NCBI RefSeq assembly: GCF_036669915.1
Contig: NC_089314.1
Span: 4,845,120 to 4,909,119, forward strand
Source: Pocillopora verrucosa
Taxonomy: Eukaryota; Cnidaria; Anthozoa; Scleractinia; Pocilloporidae
Reading direction: 5' to 3'
DNA length: 64,000 nt
This document shows, one piece after another, positions 11,603-24,400 of the stretch (the stretch's first letter is position 1; the number at the start of each line of letters is the position of its first letter). The notes beneath the pieces were generated by a model. The model saw only the letters and a list, made by a program, of their open reading frames with translations, searched no databases and was not told the origin of the DNA. A program made the translations under genes and the position numbers.

Positions 11603-14600
11603 CTTTAAAGCTGCACATCTAGCACCAATGATTATTTTAAAGGAAAGGTTCCCGATCACATCACGTTTTGCGACTGTAAAAAAAAAAAAACTAAAATTTT
11701 CTCAATAAATAATGATCGGTTTTTTTTCCATCATTTTGTCATTATCAGGGTGCATCACGAAGTTTCAACTACATAATGTTTATCTTTTTCAGACGATGAC
11801 GTTGAATATTTACGAGTCCCCTTTCGAAGTGCTATTGCGCATGTCCGATTAAGTCATTTCGTGATTGACGGGTTGTAAAGTTTTAGTTTGCATGAAATGA
11901 AGGCAGCCAATAGGATAGGACTGCAAAAGCTTAATCGTACATTCAGCCTGAGTGAGGGTGGGGAGGTTAGCTAAAGTTCCACTTTCAGATCGGTCGAATC
12001 TTGAATAAATCCGTTTAAACCGATTATACGCCACATTTTCTGGCGCATAAGCTCGACCAAAAGTTGGAACGCTTCAATCAAACGCAAAAGCTGCACGATC
12101 ATTTTTTTGTTATGAAGAAATTGAATACAATCTATAAGGAGATGACACGACTGCCTATGGGGTTATGAAGGCAGAGCGCAACCCGGAAACTATCCTGATT
12201 ACGGCTCTTCAAAATAGACAGAGACTCTTGAGGTTGAAAGAGTTAATGTTAATTTTTTTACAAAAATTTTTTGTCCACTATGATCGAGAACGTTCCACTT
12301 ATCGCCAGACTTCAGCTCAGCGTTAAGTAATTCCTGATGACTAAGTCAACAGAGAGAGTATTTGTCGACCAAATCACGTCCAAGGTCAGCAAGTAGTTTT
12401 ACTCCAACCGCGCGACCAAAGGAGGTGGCAACTGAACAGTAGCGGTCTTTCAAAGGCCAACTATGAAGTATTCGCAGCAGCAGTGTCTGTACGTTCAATC
12501 CTTTATCCATCATGTACAGCTCAGGAATGTTAAAACAAAAAAAAATTAACGTTTGAATAACAATGAAAGCCTTTTAACTCTAAACAAATCATTGTTGACA
12601 TTGCCAAGCCTGATCTCATCTTAAGGAAATACGTAACACCTTCCCCTCCAAAATTACTTTTTTCAACAACAGTCATTTTTTTAATTTTTTTTTCTTAACA
12701 GCAAGACTGGATTGAACTTTAACTTTCCAGCGGGTTCTCGCATCTCCCTTGGGGTGCTCGTCTTAAGTTTATAATTTTTAATGTTTAGTTTTGTTGATAA
12801 ATCTTAACGCTAAAAACTTTCCACCGTTATCAGTTCGTTTAGCAGAGTCCACAGCCGTTGTTCTCCCTCTTTTGTTGTTTATCACTTATTTGCTGTCATA
12901 AATATAATCATATATATAATTTATCTTTGCATCGTTCTTATAGTTTTCGTTTCACATCGTTTAGGTTCGATCTCGCTGTCAAATTATTGCTCATGAATCG
13001 TACTCTATCCAGCAAACAAGTCTTTATTATTTACAGATTTAAAGATGCTTCCACTTTGTTTCTTTATACTCGTTGAGTTAGTTATGCGCAAAATTCCAAA
13101 TATTTCAAGGGCTCTGTGGAACCTCAGCTTGTTGATGCCTAATTGTCGGGTTTTCAACACGCAAACTGTTAGTTTCTCTGCACCTTATCTGTTTCAAGCT
13201 GAGCGCTTTTCGTCCAAACACTTTGGAATGAAACTGCTCTGACGAGACACGAGACAGCCCCCTGTAACTTTGCGCAACATGGCTACAATCACGAGGGTTT
13301 TGCTTTAAAAAGGGGCATTGTATAGCGCAGAGAATGGCTATACAAAGCAATTAATAGCCCAGAAAATGAAGCATTCATCGGCAAGGAACCTCGTCACTTA
13401 AAATGAGGGTTAAACATTACTTTCCGCATCACGACACGGTCATCAAAGCATCCGAAGGGTGATAACTGCGTGGCTTCGAAACATTTAGCAATCGTTTGGT
13501 TTGGGTATTTTCACCCGTTTTATTAAAACTGTACTCGATCACAAAATCCATCTTAGTTCATGATCAGTCTAAACGTCTTCAATCCGAAAGTAAAAAAAAA
13601 ATAATAGTAAAATTGAAAAAAGGGTATGCAAGTTTCCGAGAGCTGTTTTTAACAATATCCGGTTAGAGCCGCCAAGGCTGTTAACAAAACTCTGCAGTTT
13701 ATTTACATACAAAATCAAAAAGCAGGAATTTAGGCTGTGGCTTGTTAATTCTACTTTAATTACAATTACATCTCGCGTGTCCGTTGCCGCCATTATGCGG
13801 AGAGTCTTTGAAAATTCGCCTTTAATATCAAGCCACCGTGAGATAATGACTAATCAAAATCTGATAATTTGCCCTCAAACTGACATTAATCCCTCTTCAT
13901 AAAAAAACGGAATTAACAGATTAGTAGTGATTTCTTTGACGCCATTCACTACAAAGAGAGATATCTCGTAAATCTTATTACACTCACTTAGGCTGCTTAT
14001 GGTTTTTTGGAGCCTTCTAGTTTAAGACCCCTTTAACTTGTCCAAATTGTTTTTGTTCCTCTGATTTCCGATGCTTTAGATTCCAATTATTAGTTAATCG
14101 TATCACATTAAGACCAAGACTATTCAAACTAGGTGGTTTCACGCATTTTCTTTTATGAACACAGAATCGTCGGACTAAGTTAATTGTCGTGGTTTCACGC
14201 AATCGTTCTTTGCCTTATGAAGATTAAGTGGAAGTCGAAGTTCAACTAAACAGTCTTTGTCAACGAATATCTCCTATTATTATTATTATTTACAGGCTCC
14301 TTAATGATTTTTAAACATGGTTATTTGTAAACAATAAACGATCAGCCTTACACAAATGTTTTTCAGCCACCTCGGTTAAAATGTAACTTCGAAGTTCGAT
14401 TTCTCTTCTGCGTCAAATTAAAATACGTTCTTGACACTGAGTGATACTTCACCCTAGTTCTGTTCTAATATCTATTACGCGGATTTTCAACTGAAGCCTG
14501 TCTGTCTTTCATGACGCAATAAATATGTCTACGAAATGCATGAACAAAGTTCACATTCAAGGCTCTGCTCTCGTTCCGAAACGATGCCGGAGAAGCTCTA

Positions 14601-15021
14601 AAATTGCAGACCGTGAAATTAACTCTGTAATGATGTTTTTTTTCCTTTCCCACGTCAAGTTCACGGACAAACTGGCCGGAACCGCCGATTACACGTGCGC
14701 CTGACGTTGTAATTTAGTAAAACAGGAACACACGTGTTAATATACATTGTACATTTCCGTTTCATAGTGTTCGTGGTAATTGTGTCGTAAATGACACTCC
14801 AGTTGAAGTAGCATGTTTGCACTGAATAATGAGTCCTACTTAAAAATCGGTGATCTTTCCTGCTCGATTACTAATAGAACAGTTGATTCTGTGCGAGGAG
14901 CTAATGAATATCGCGTGGTAAAGGATCGTGATTCACGGCCTTTCGACGTAACATGTATCCAAACGCACTTTCATCGCTTTGCGTCGGAATTTGTTTACCT
15001 TGCCTCAGCAAAGCTATTATA
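11603..15021. other. Intergenic region between paralogues 2 and 3
   Basis: AATAAA at 11704-11709 is the likely polyadenylation signal of the gene to the left. A short (TTA)n tract lies at about 14276-14291. Small open frames around 12858-13350 and 14813-15064 have no recognisable features; the last is antisense to the 3' end of paralogue 3. Nothing else could be supported. Confidence 0.5.
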
Positions 15022-15900
15022 TCAAGTCTGGTGCCACTTCACCACCACCAACACCAAACCGTGAAAAATCAACACGAAACACCAACAAATATTTTGTGTT
15101 CGTACGCCTGCATTCCTTAGGAAGTCACTGTGTTGCAGAAATCTTACTTCCACGTGTCTTTTGACCGTCGTTGAGAGCAAACTTGATTCCGTGCGCTCGT
15201 TTGCTGACATATCACTCATTCTGGAGGACAGTTTTTTTGTTGTGCGAGTCATTTGTGTAGACAGAATGGTGACATCATGACACTTCTTGCGCCTTCTTTT
15301 TTTGTGCTTGTGTGATCTTGGATGCCGAATAAAAAGTCTCTCTTTATTGTAGCCTTTTCTAAAATGGCACGGAGGTAAAAAATTGGGACATCCAGGCAAA
15401 GTGTCTTCAGATGCTCCTATCGGTAAAGTTGCATTCTTTCCGACCATTTCCATAATGTCCTTTAGCACACGTTTGTTTTTTTTGATAGGGATTGTTGCTT
15501 CTTGAAGGTTATCCAGTTCGTCAACAAGGAATCGTGTTGTGTTGGTCTTTGAGCTAACAGCTCTACGAATGAATGCAATGTATGTTTTGTTTAAGTACGC
15601 GGTAGAATGCGTACACAGTCCAGCAAAGCCACTGAAGCCCGAGACATTGATAAATTGAGGCAGTTTTCCTCCCTTGAGGGTACAGTGCACTTCAAAGAGA
15701 GCGCTGTATAATTCCTTAGGGTCGTTCTTCGATTTTCGTCTGGGACTCGCCCGTACGGTTCCATAAATCACTATGTCAGCTTTTCCAACTCGCGCTGTAG
15801 CGTTCAGTGGAAACCAACCCTTTGGCGGCGAACAAGTCAACGCACCCAAAATAAAGCTGAGCAAAATCCCCGAGAGAATTACGGCCTGCGCGAGTTTCAT
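15022..15900 (-). CDS. Secreted paralogue 3, intronless, with basic tail
   Basis: One uninterrupted reading frame of 292 residues on the minus strand. The ATG at 15900-15898 was chosen because it directly precedes a signal peptide (MKLAQAVILSGILLSFILGA). It shares the family blocks ADIVIYGTVRASP, YSALFEVHCTLKGG, a Cys in FAGLC, and DIMEMVGKNATLPI. The intron of paralogues 1 and 2 is absent at the matching point (after YIAFIRR). The second and third family cysteines are both missing, as is the linker between them. After the core it does not end in a GPI signal. It continues about 110 residues with a strongly basic cluster (HKHKKRRRKK), a Ser/Thr-rich stretch and a hydrophobic C-terminus (CWCFVLIFHGLVLVVV). 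It could be a diverged active copy or an old retrocopy. The basic tail might be a proteolytic or heparin-binding site, which is inference. Confidence 0.75.
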   Translation of the reverse strand: MKLAQAVILSGILLSFILGALTCSPPKGWFPLNATARVGKADIVIYGTVRASPRRKSKNDPKELYSALFEVHCTLKGGKLPQFINVSGFSGFAGLCTHSTAYLNKTYIAFIRRAVSSKTNTTRFLVDELDNLQEATIPIKKNKRVLKDIMEMVGKNATLPIGASEDTLPGCPNFLPPCHFRKGYNKERLFIRHPRSHKHKKRRRKKCHDVTILSTQMTRTTKKLSSRMSDMSANERTESSLLSTTVKRHVEVRFLQHSDFLRNAGVRTQNICWCFVLIFHGLVLVVVKWHQT

Positions 15901-18900
15901 TTTCAAACGCTGCAACAAAAGAAGTGCAAAAGATCCGAATCAAAGGTTGACGATCAAGCTCGCCAGGAACTTGTCATGTAAAGAAATTTTACGTTGTAGG
16001 AGAGTTTGAAGTTAACGCATCAAATGACATGGGACAGATTGGAAGGGGCGGCGCGAAAGCTTTGTGGAAAAACTCCGCGGGGACCCGTTTGAGTAAACAT
16101 CTCGCAATAATTTGTTGATCCAGGCAACTAAACACTGCTAACAGTATTAACTTGCAAATGGCGTACCTCTTGTGTCCGAGCTGTTGATTTCAAATTAATT
16201 GTACAAATATTGATCAAGATTGGTCGTTTTCTCGAAACGGGGTCATCTTTAAAGTTGTGAATATGCCTCAAATACCCTCTCAGTGGCTCTGAATTGCACG
16301 GAAATCGTGTCGGAAACTTTCAAGATGTTTAACTCAAGGTTATCAGTTCTCGTGCACGCACTTGGGTCGCATTAAGTAATCGGATTAATCTGTTCGCTGT
16401 AAAGGGATACATACATGTGGACACATTGGCCTTTGTGTAATCTTCTCTAACATGCTACATCACTTATGTGTAGTGGTAAACGCATTGTTCTTAATTTGAT
16501 CGTTCTGTGACTCAACTAGTAAATAGTTTGAACAAAAAAATATGCAAATCAAAGCGTTTTGACGCGGTTCACTGAACGCAATGGAACTAGCACCTTAGCA
16601 GGACACGCGAACCCCAAATGACAATCGCACCTTTTTGTACTCTTCTTATCTGGGAATCAGAGATCATCCCTAAAAACCACAGACATTTCTACAGAGATAA
16701 GATTGAGCTGTTTTGATAAAAAACATCCCTTGTTCCTCTACCTGCCCTCAACCCAGTTGTTATCCGATAGGGATAGAAATTTTTCTTAAAGATAGCTTTT
16801 GTCTTCAACAAAACACACTTCATTTGTTGAAGAATAGCAGAACTAAATGACTTCGAGACCGGAAAAACAAACAGATTGAAAATAACGTCTATCGAAACAA
16901 CTATCATCTCTTTTCTATCCTCGTCTTGCAAAATTTCTCTAGCAAATCAGCCACGTGAAATGCTTTAAATGTTTAAATGCTGATCAAAAGGGGCAAGAAG
17001 CGAGACAGGTGGTAACATCGTCTTAAAGTTGTATCCTTTTATCGCATTTCAACGTAGACTATCTTTTAATCAAAATTCCAAACATTCTAATCCGGTATTT
17101 AAGGAAACCAATGCAGTCGTAAACATCTCGGTATTTTGTTTAATAGCATATTCAGTTTCTAAAGAATTGCGTATTAAAAGCGCATTAAATTTAGAACAAT
17201 ACAAGTGGACCCAGCCTAAGCGGTTTTGTCGGATAAATAACGTCCTGTTTAATAGGAGTTCCTGGCAGGAAGCCATAGAAAGACGTAGTTTCCTTCATGG
17301 CGTGCGCATAGCTATTTATTTTGTGCCAACTTAATGGACAGAAAAAAATCTCTAAATATTTGAGCGGCTTTACAGTTTGCACAGGTCAATTGAGAAAACA
17401 ACGAAGCGATAACATAATTACATTCAGCTGACAAAAGGCTCTATATAAAGCTCAGTCCTGAGGCGTCTAAAAGCTCGCGGAAACATTTAATTAAAACCAC
17501 TTAAAAGAGATATCCGTTTATCCCTTGATAAGAGCTTTTTCCTTTGTTCTCCATGTAAGATACCTACCGTTCTGCTGAGAGTCCTCGGGTGTTGCGGCCG
17601 CATGATTAGCTCTCGAGCGGGGGGTAAACTGGCAAAATTTGCAGCTAATAATTGAACTTAAAAAATTAACACTGTTGAACATAAAACATGAGCAACTTGT
17701 CGATGACAGCGGAGTCTCACCGCGTTTTGATTGACAGTACATCTCTAAAGCGGTTACCCCCGAGAACTCCTTCAGTCTCGTCCCCACTTACTTAGTTTTT
17801 TTTTTTCTTTCTTACGAATCAGTTATAAACAGACCAGAGATATGTTGCTGTCAAGCTCAGCGACCACAAAGAGGTACAATTTCATCTCATGGATTTCTTT
17901 GAGAGGAATGACTGATCGTCCGACACTTGTCAGCAATACTTTGAAACCTTTCACAATTCTCAGCTTTCACTCTGTTTTTAAGTGACGCCGCGTGATTCAA
18001 ACGAAAGCTGTTGATTAGTGCTTTCAAGTACAGGGCCATTTGCTGTACCGTACACCGTTCTTCTCTGATGTTTGTGGATTGTTTTTGAATAAAATTCTGT
18101 AGATGATATCACGTTCATTTGACCGATTTTTTGACAGCAGCACACTCTGAACGCTCCAAGAAACACTTAAATCTACAAGATCTAGTTTTCAATTCTCCCT
18201 ACTGGCCACTACACATTCTATCAAACTTTGCTAGGAGAGTTTGTTGTCACGTCAGTTAAACATGTTTAAGTTGTTAAGTATGTTTTTCTCATCACTAGTT
18301 TGTTGAAGTATGTATAGATATTGTTAGGAGAAATTACAAATTTATCACTTTTGTGAGTAAATGACGCTAAGATGCCGTATCCTACTTAGAAGAGTACATA
18401 AAAAGTTTTTGGATGATCTTGCTTCGTTAACAGTTCAATAAAATTTGCTGAAAACTTATGTTGTGTGTTATTAGGTTTGTTATAGTTTCAGGCAACAATG
18501 ACTGGGAAACATAGCATTAATACATTTTTCTTTCCATAAATGTTTCAGATTACATGGCATTCCTTACTCACTCGGGCCACAACTGAGTTGATTAAGTCGG
18601 TGAATATTATTGGTCGCCTTTTCAACTTTCAACTTGCGACAAGACTTCGTCATGGAAAGAATATGTGAAGTCTAACTCCAAGAGAAACGAAGGAAGATGG
18701 AACTTAAGAGAAACCATGACTGTCGCAGCTGCTTGGTTTCATTGACGTAGCCTAGCTTGCTACCTCGAGAAAAAAAATGTCAACAGATTAATTACTGATG
18801 CTTAATTCAAAAGTGAAATTCTTCATCATTCATTGACTTTGTTGTTAATTTTATTAGTTTTGTACTTGGCACAATCGATCATTTAAAAAAAAATTTTGCG

Positions 18901-19803
18901 ATGCAACTGAAAGAGAGAATCTTATAGGAAACAGCGGACAGAACTTTCCCTTGATGATTTAACAAAAGCAATGTATCAATTACCCCTCTTCCTTTCCCGG
19001 TAGCCGACAATTCTGTGGAGCGGAAACGGTACATCAGTAGGAGAGAAGATACTAAACGAACAAAAACCATCGCTCTGGACTGAGCCGTCCAGTTTTTTCA
19101 ATCTTCTATTTCGAAATCCAAGTACCAGGCTTCCATTTCTTTGCTGTATTTCCGTGTACACTTGAAATAGACTCTTCCCACATCTTCCAGCTCCCTCAGA
19201 TCTTTCTCTGCACTGGGAGCGTCTGCAGTTTATGGTCCATGTTCATATTATATTCTGTGTTCACCCCTAAATATCTTCATGTTAGGGTTCACTCGCCAAA
19301 CGCTGAAGATGGAGAAGAGAAGAATTTGGCCGCGACACGATCGCCGATACACAGTACGGGCTATGCTTTTCTAGGAATATGTTATTTGCGGAAATGCACT
19401 GGGAAATGAATTGATTAAATTACGAGCCGATGTCATTGCACGGGCGGCTGTGTCTCACTCTTGAGATTGGACGTGGAGTAAAAGAAGGAAGAGAGGACTC
19501 CTAAATGAAGCAGGCAACATGATAAAAAAATAGTACACCCCATGCACACCCCGGATATGATTCTTGCAATCTAAGTAATAACCGATTTGGTAGATATTTA
19601 AACGGTCTTCTACGATCGAATTTTCCTTCATCTCACTGAATTATATCTTGCACTGAATAATCTATGTTTACAAGACATTTAAAAGCGTAGTTGTTATGCT
19701 GCTCTTAAACACCCCCCCCCCCCTCCCTTCTTCCTCCGCTCCGCTTTCCTCCCCATGTTCCAAAGGTAACTGCTTTGATGAGGATGGTTAGGATAGTTGA
19801 AAA

Positions 19804-20220
19804 AAAAGAGGCTGCTAAACTGAAACTTCCGATCCAATTATGGTTTTGCGGTTGGACTAGTTTCAGCCCTTCCAATCTCATTGTTAAGGAATTTCTTTGA
19901 ATTATAGGCTTATCTCTCTTAAAATCCCATTAAATAATTGAGTCTCTCAGTCTATTAGATTTTCGGCGGTTGGTCCTCCCAAACTGCCAGTTTCTTAGAC
20001 CACATTCCTCTGCGCACAAGTAGTGATAAAAATATTCAAGATTAATATTAGTATATCATAAATACCTACAAAAGAAAACGCCGTAAATAGGTGTCAAAGT
20101 GAAATTTTTGTGGGTTATTTTCGGTACACGGATCTCCTCGACTGGAGGAACTTCATGGAATTATTGGCTAATCTCACTTAATTCAATTGCATAATTGAAT
20201 CTTTTGCTCTTCCGGAGTTT
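19804..20220 (+). repeat. Diverged direct repeat, copy 1
   Basis: The stretch at 19804-19847 matches 20569-20609 almost base for base (AACTGAAACTTCCGATCCAA core). Weaker similarity continues through the GGAACTTC and ATTATTGGCTAATC segments, which match ATTATTAGCCGAAT in copy 2. No coding sequence; an old non-autonomous dispersed repeat is likely. Confidence 0.5.
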
Positions 20221-20568
20221 CGTGTAATATGTAAATCTAGACTACCAGTTTCTTAAAATAGTGAGAGGAGATGGTAAGGTCTCTTTAGAAAAGCGCGATA
20301 CGCTGGATGATTGCGACCCTATTGGCTGAGTGGAGGTCAAAGTTTACAGTTTTCGGACAAAAAAAAAAGGGAGTTTTTCTCAGACTATGGTCACAGCGAA
20401 TTTACAATAATTCAATAAATGCCATGCATCCTGTTAAATTACAATACGATCAATAAGGTTGAAGCTCTTACTTCCCCCTAGGGGTATGCACCGGCCCCCA
20501 CCCCACTATCCTCAGTCCCTACAAACAACTTCGTTGACGGAATAAATTCGAAAAACAGATGTGTAGTG

Positions 20569-20750
20569 AAAAGGCTGTTAAACTGAAACTTCCGATCCAA
20601 TTTTGGTTTCAAGGGTTATTCCTGGCGCTGAGATTTCCGTCGTTGAAGGAACTTCTTGAGACAGGAGCTATTACTTACGGGCTCCTGCTTGAGATTATTA
20701 GCCGAATTTACTTAATCCAATTTCGGATGTAATTTCCTGAATTTCTCCGT
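20569..20750 (+). repeat. Diverged direct repeat, copy 2
   Basis: Second copy of the repeat at 19804, sharing AACTGAAACTTCCGATCCAA and the following GGAACTTC and ATTA-rich parts at lower identity. Boundaries are approximate. Confidence 0.5.
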
Positions 20751-21436
20751 TGTCTCTGCTGAAATATGAAAAAATTGATAACTTAGACAGAAAGCTTGAT
20801 TTTAATGATTAAGTTCTTAGTTATTTATACAATATAATCCCATAATTGTGAGTGATCACGAAACTATAATTTTTTGGGGGGCTTGTTTCAAACCCTGAGC
20901 CGACAGAGGAGTACGTAGTGACTGAAAATTGGAATGCGCTCTTAATAAAATAACAACACTCTTTTATTCATTTTTCTTTAGCTGTAAATTAGTTCTTGTC
21001 AGCGGCCAAATACTAGACGAGCACGAAAAGAGAATGGATTTCTTGGGCGATGCCTCGCTATATCAACAGTAAGTCCATTTCCCACAACAATTTGTCTTTT
21101 AAAATCTACGAGTTTTCATAAGAATGTCTTGCAAGCTCGTGGAAATCTAGGATCCTAGACTTTCTAGTTGTTAGAAAAGAATTTTTATCAGGGGGTAACA
21201 AAGCGACAAGCTGGGGACTAGAGAGGACCAGCGGAAAACATCGATCGGTGAGGTACTGGGTATAACGAGAAACTGCTGACCGCTGATTTTAAGCTCCTTT
21301 CCGCTTTTGGTCGGACGTGTGACATTTGAAGGGAACATTGTGGGTTTTGGCCCCAATTTTTCGGGGCAAGGTAGAAAATCGGATGGCAGGCAGATAGAAG
21401 TGTATGCCAAGTTTTATTTTTCAATAGCCTATATCA

Positions 21437-24400
21437 ATGGATGCAAAAACACAAAAAAGAGTCGACGTTGCTAAGCGAAAGGCTAGAGCAGGTGCGGAGA
21501 CAATCTGTCATGTAATCTTCGATCATTTATTTCATTCAATTTTGTTATTTCTCTATGCCTTTTGGTTTTTTTCTTCTCTAGTTTACTATTTTCAAATTTA
21601 CAATTAATAACTTCTTTGTTTTCTGTGTTTTATTTATAAATATACTGAGTTTGTACAAAGCGAGGTCAATAAGTTATCGATGTTAATTGGCTGAAATGAA
21701 AGTAGAACCGCCGAAGTTTACATAAATTTATTTAGGATCTTTATAATGAACTTAATGCAGTTCATATTTAGAATATAAATGTGATTAGAATTAGCGTTGC
21801 AGTTCAGAATTTATTTAAATATTTGCAAAATGTGTAGATCGCATTTTCTTAAGCTTGTTAACTCATCACGGGCGTTTGATCTTGTGTACTAGAACTGAAA
21901 GGAGAAAATGGCTGGACAAAATTAAATTATATGGAGACATTTGACACAAGTCTTGCAAGTGTCAGAGACAATGTTCCTCGTCTGGACTGCAATAAGATTT
22001 CAAAATCAGAGTTTGTAGAGAGATATGAAAAACCTAGAATTCCTGTTGTGTTGACACATGCGATGGATCACTGGAAATCAATGAGAAAGTGGACAACAGA
22101 GGTGATTTTTATCAAATAAAATACTTCTGGAGTTTTCTTCTCTGCTGGAAAGGTGTCAAGCCCTTACTAGAACCCTTTAATAAGCAACTATTTACTCAAA
22201 ATCAAGCAGAAAGACCTAACTTTACCTAGTGGTCAAAACTTAAAATAACATTTGAATCTTACAGGTAAAAGCATTGGGACAAATTTGCATGATAACAAAA
22301 TACTTACAAAGTATTTTGCTGACATACCCCTGACTCAGATGATGACCAATACTCAAGTTTTTTAACTTCAGTTATTACCAATATCAGTCTATTTAAGGAC
22401 CTCTATCATGTGCTCTGATCTGTAGTAAACCTCCCTTTTTTCCTCAGAATATATCCCAACTTTCTATTTTTAACTGTGAAAGCAATATAAGCTTTCCTTC
22501 CTTTCTTAAAAGAGAGAATAGGCATGACTTGATCAATAACATTATTATTATTTTCTTGCTGTCATGTTGGTTTGTTCCGATTATGGACCATTCCACTTCC
22601 CCTTTGTGTTTTATGTTACATGTTGGTTTTTCATTGATATTTTATTCATATCCTTATCTATAACATACCTATATGTGATTTACAATCATAGAGACTAGTA
22701 AAAAAGTACAGACATCAGAAATTTAAAGTTGGTGAAGATGATGAAGGCTATGCTGTGAAAATGAAAATGAAATATTACTCTGAGTATATGGCACATCAAA
22801 CAGATGACAGTCCATTGTATATATTTGACAGTTCCTTTGGTGAGGTAAAGTGATGCATATTTTTTTTAAAGCAGGCCAGTAGATAACTGTGTGAAAGTAC
22901 ACTATTGGTAGGGTTTTATAATTGTTTGTCTACCCAATGCAGACACTTCTGATGTGGTTGTAATTTTTTCAAGTGTGAACAGCTGCTTTTTGGCAGGAAC
23001 TGGGGTGAACTAGTCATATGACTCCACCCTTTGTGATTGATTGATTTTTATCAGCTGTGATTGGTTGTAGAACGTAAAAAGATGACCTCCATTAACTCAG
23101 ATCATCATAAGGGAAGGTATTAATCCTTTATACCCTAACATCAGTATGCATATTCTCCATACTGTTCTCCTTACATTTTCTAAGATGTTGCTGAGAATAA
23201 TTTGAATAACAATCAAGACTTTCTTTAGCTGGTTATCATTTCCTTTATTTTTGTGACCTTATTGTGTGATTCAGGAGTGATGTTGTAAGGAGAAATTAGA
23301 TGCTGGTCACTATTAGGAGTCAAAGGGTTAACAACCTCACTACTTTATGAAGACAAACAGCATGGTAACAAAACAATGTGAAGTGGCTTCATTGAGAGGC
23401 AAACTGCAGTATTTTTTTTATTTACCTCACCATGATAATAACTACAACATTTCATACAAATGTTACCAAAATTTGCAGATTACGTAATTTACCAACATGC
23501 ATACAAATGTATGAAGACTAATTTTACACTAAAGGATAGGTCCAAACATGGTTAGATAAACAATTTGTTTGTTTTTTTGCAGCATGCTGAGAAGAAGAGA
23601 TTGTTGATTGATTATGAGGTTCCACGGTTCTTTGCTGATGATCTCTTTAGATTTGCTGGAGAAAAAAGAAGACCCCCTTATAGGTATAACTAATAAATTA
23701 TTATACTACAATATGAGTCAAATACCAAGTATATGAAATTATTGTTGTTTTTGTTTTACCTATGTAATGATGAAAAGGAGTGTTATTAGTAAAAATTAAC
23801 GTAAAATTTATAGTGGTGTGTATATGACAAATAGATTCCATGTTGCTATGTATGTGTTAGTAATAGGTCATAGATGACAACAAAATGAGTTAAGATAAAA
23901 AAGTGATACACAAGTACACAAGGCATGGCTGAGTGTGTCATTGATGTTCTTACCACATTGTGACATCTTCTGTGATCTTATATGAAACAGACCTATGATA
24001 ACATGGAATAGGTTGGTTTTGTATCATAATAAAGAAGTAAAATGCTGTTAATGATGATGTCATCTATGCCTCTGTCCTTAAATAGATCACAAGTACATGT
24101 AAGATCCAATCAAAATGCACAAATCAGCTTATAGAGTAATCAGCTGGTGTATTTCAGAGTTATCGATTTATTGATAGTTTGGTGACTATATTCCACTAAA
24201 TGATTACTTGGTAGAATAAGTGGACTGATGTTTTTTGTTCTGGGCTAAGTTGTTGTAGGAGCAGATAATGCTATTCAATGGATCCAGTGGATAAGGGCTA
24301 ATAAAACATACTGCACTATCTACTGGATAGCGATTTATCCAGTGGATAGTCTTGTCCACTTTGTGAACAACTTGGGCTCCGGAAGTATATGTTCAAGCTC

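Larger units (their letters stand above)
15901..21436. other. Long intergenic region upstream of the JMJD6 gene
   Basis: This is the spacer between the 5' end of paralogue 3 (-) and JMJD6 (+). It holds a C-run near 19711-19723 and a diverged direct repeat (19804-20220 and 20569-20750, listed separately). A segment at 20992-21067, flanked by AG and GTAAGT-like borders, might be a 5' UTR exon. Open frames of 60-100 codons here (for example around 17029-17334 and 17518-17787) show no coding logic. Confidence 0.45.

Noticed and set aside
14813..15064. Plus-strand frame overlapping the end of paralogue 3
   Set aside because: It is antisense to a better supported gene and has no features of its own.
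16749..16775. CCCAGTTGTTATCCGATAGG, resembling the end of the 1767 foldback family
   Set aside because: Too short, with no matching right end.
17518..17787. Minus-strand frame of about 89 codons
   Set aside because: No family resemblance and no nearby exon partners; the sequence around it is ordinary spacer.
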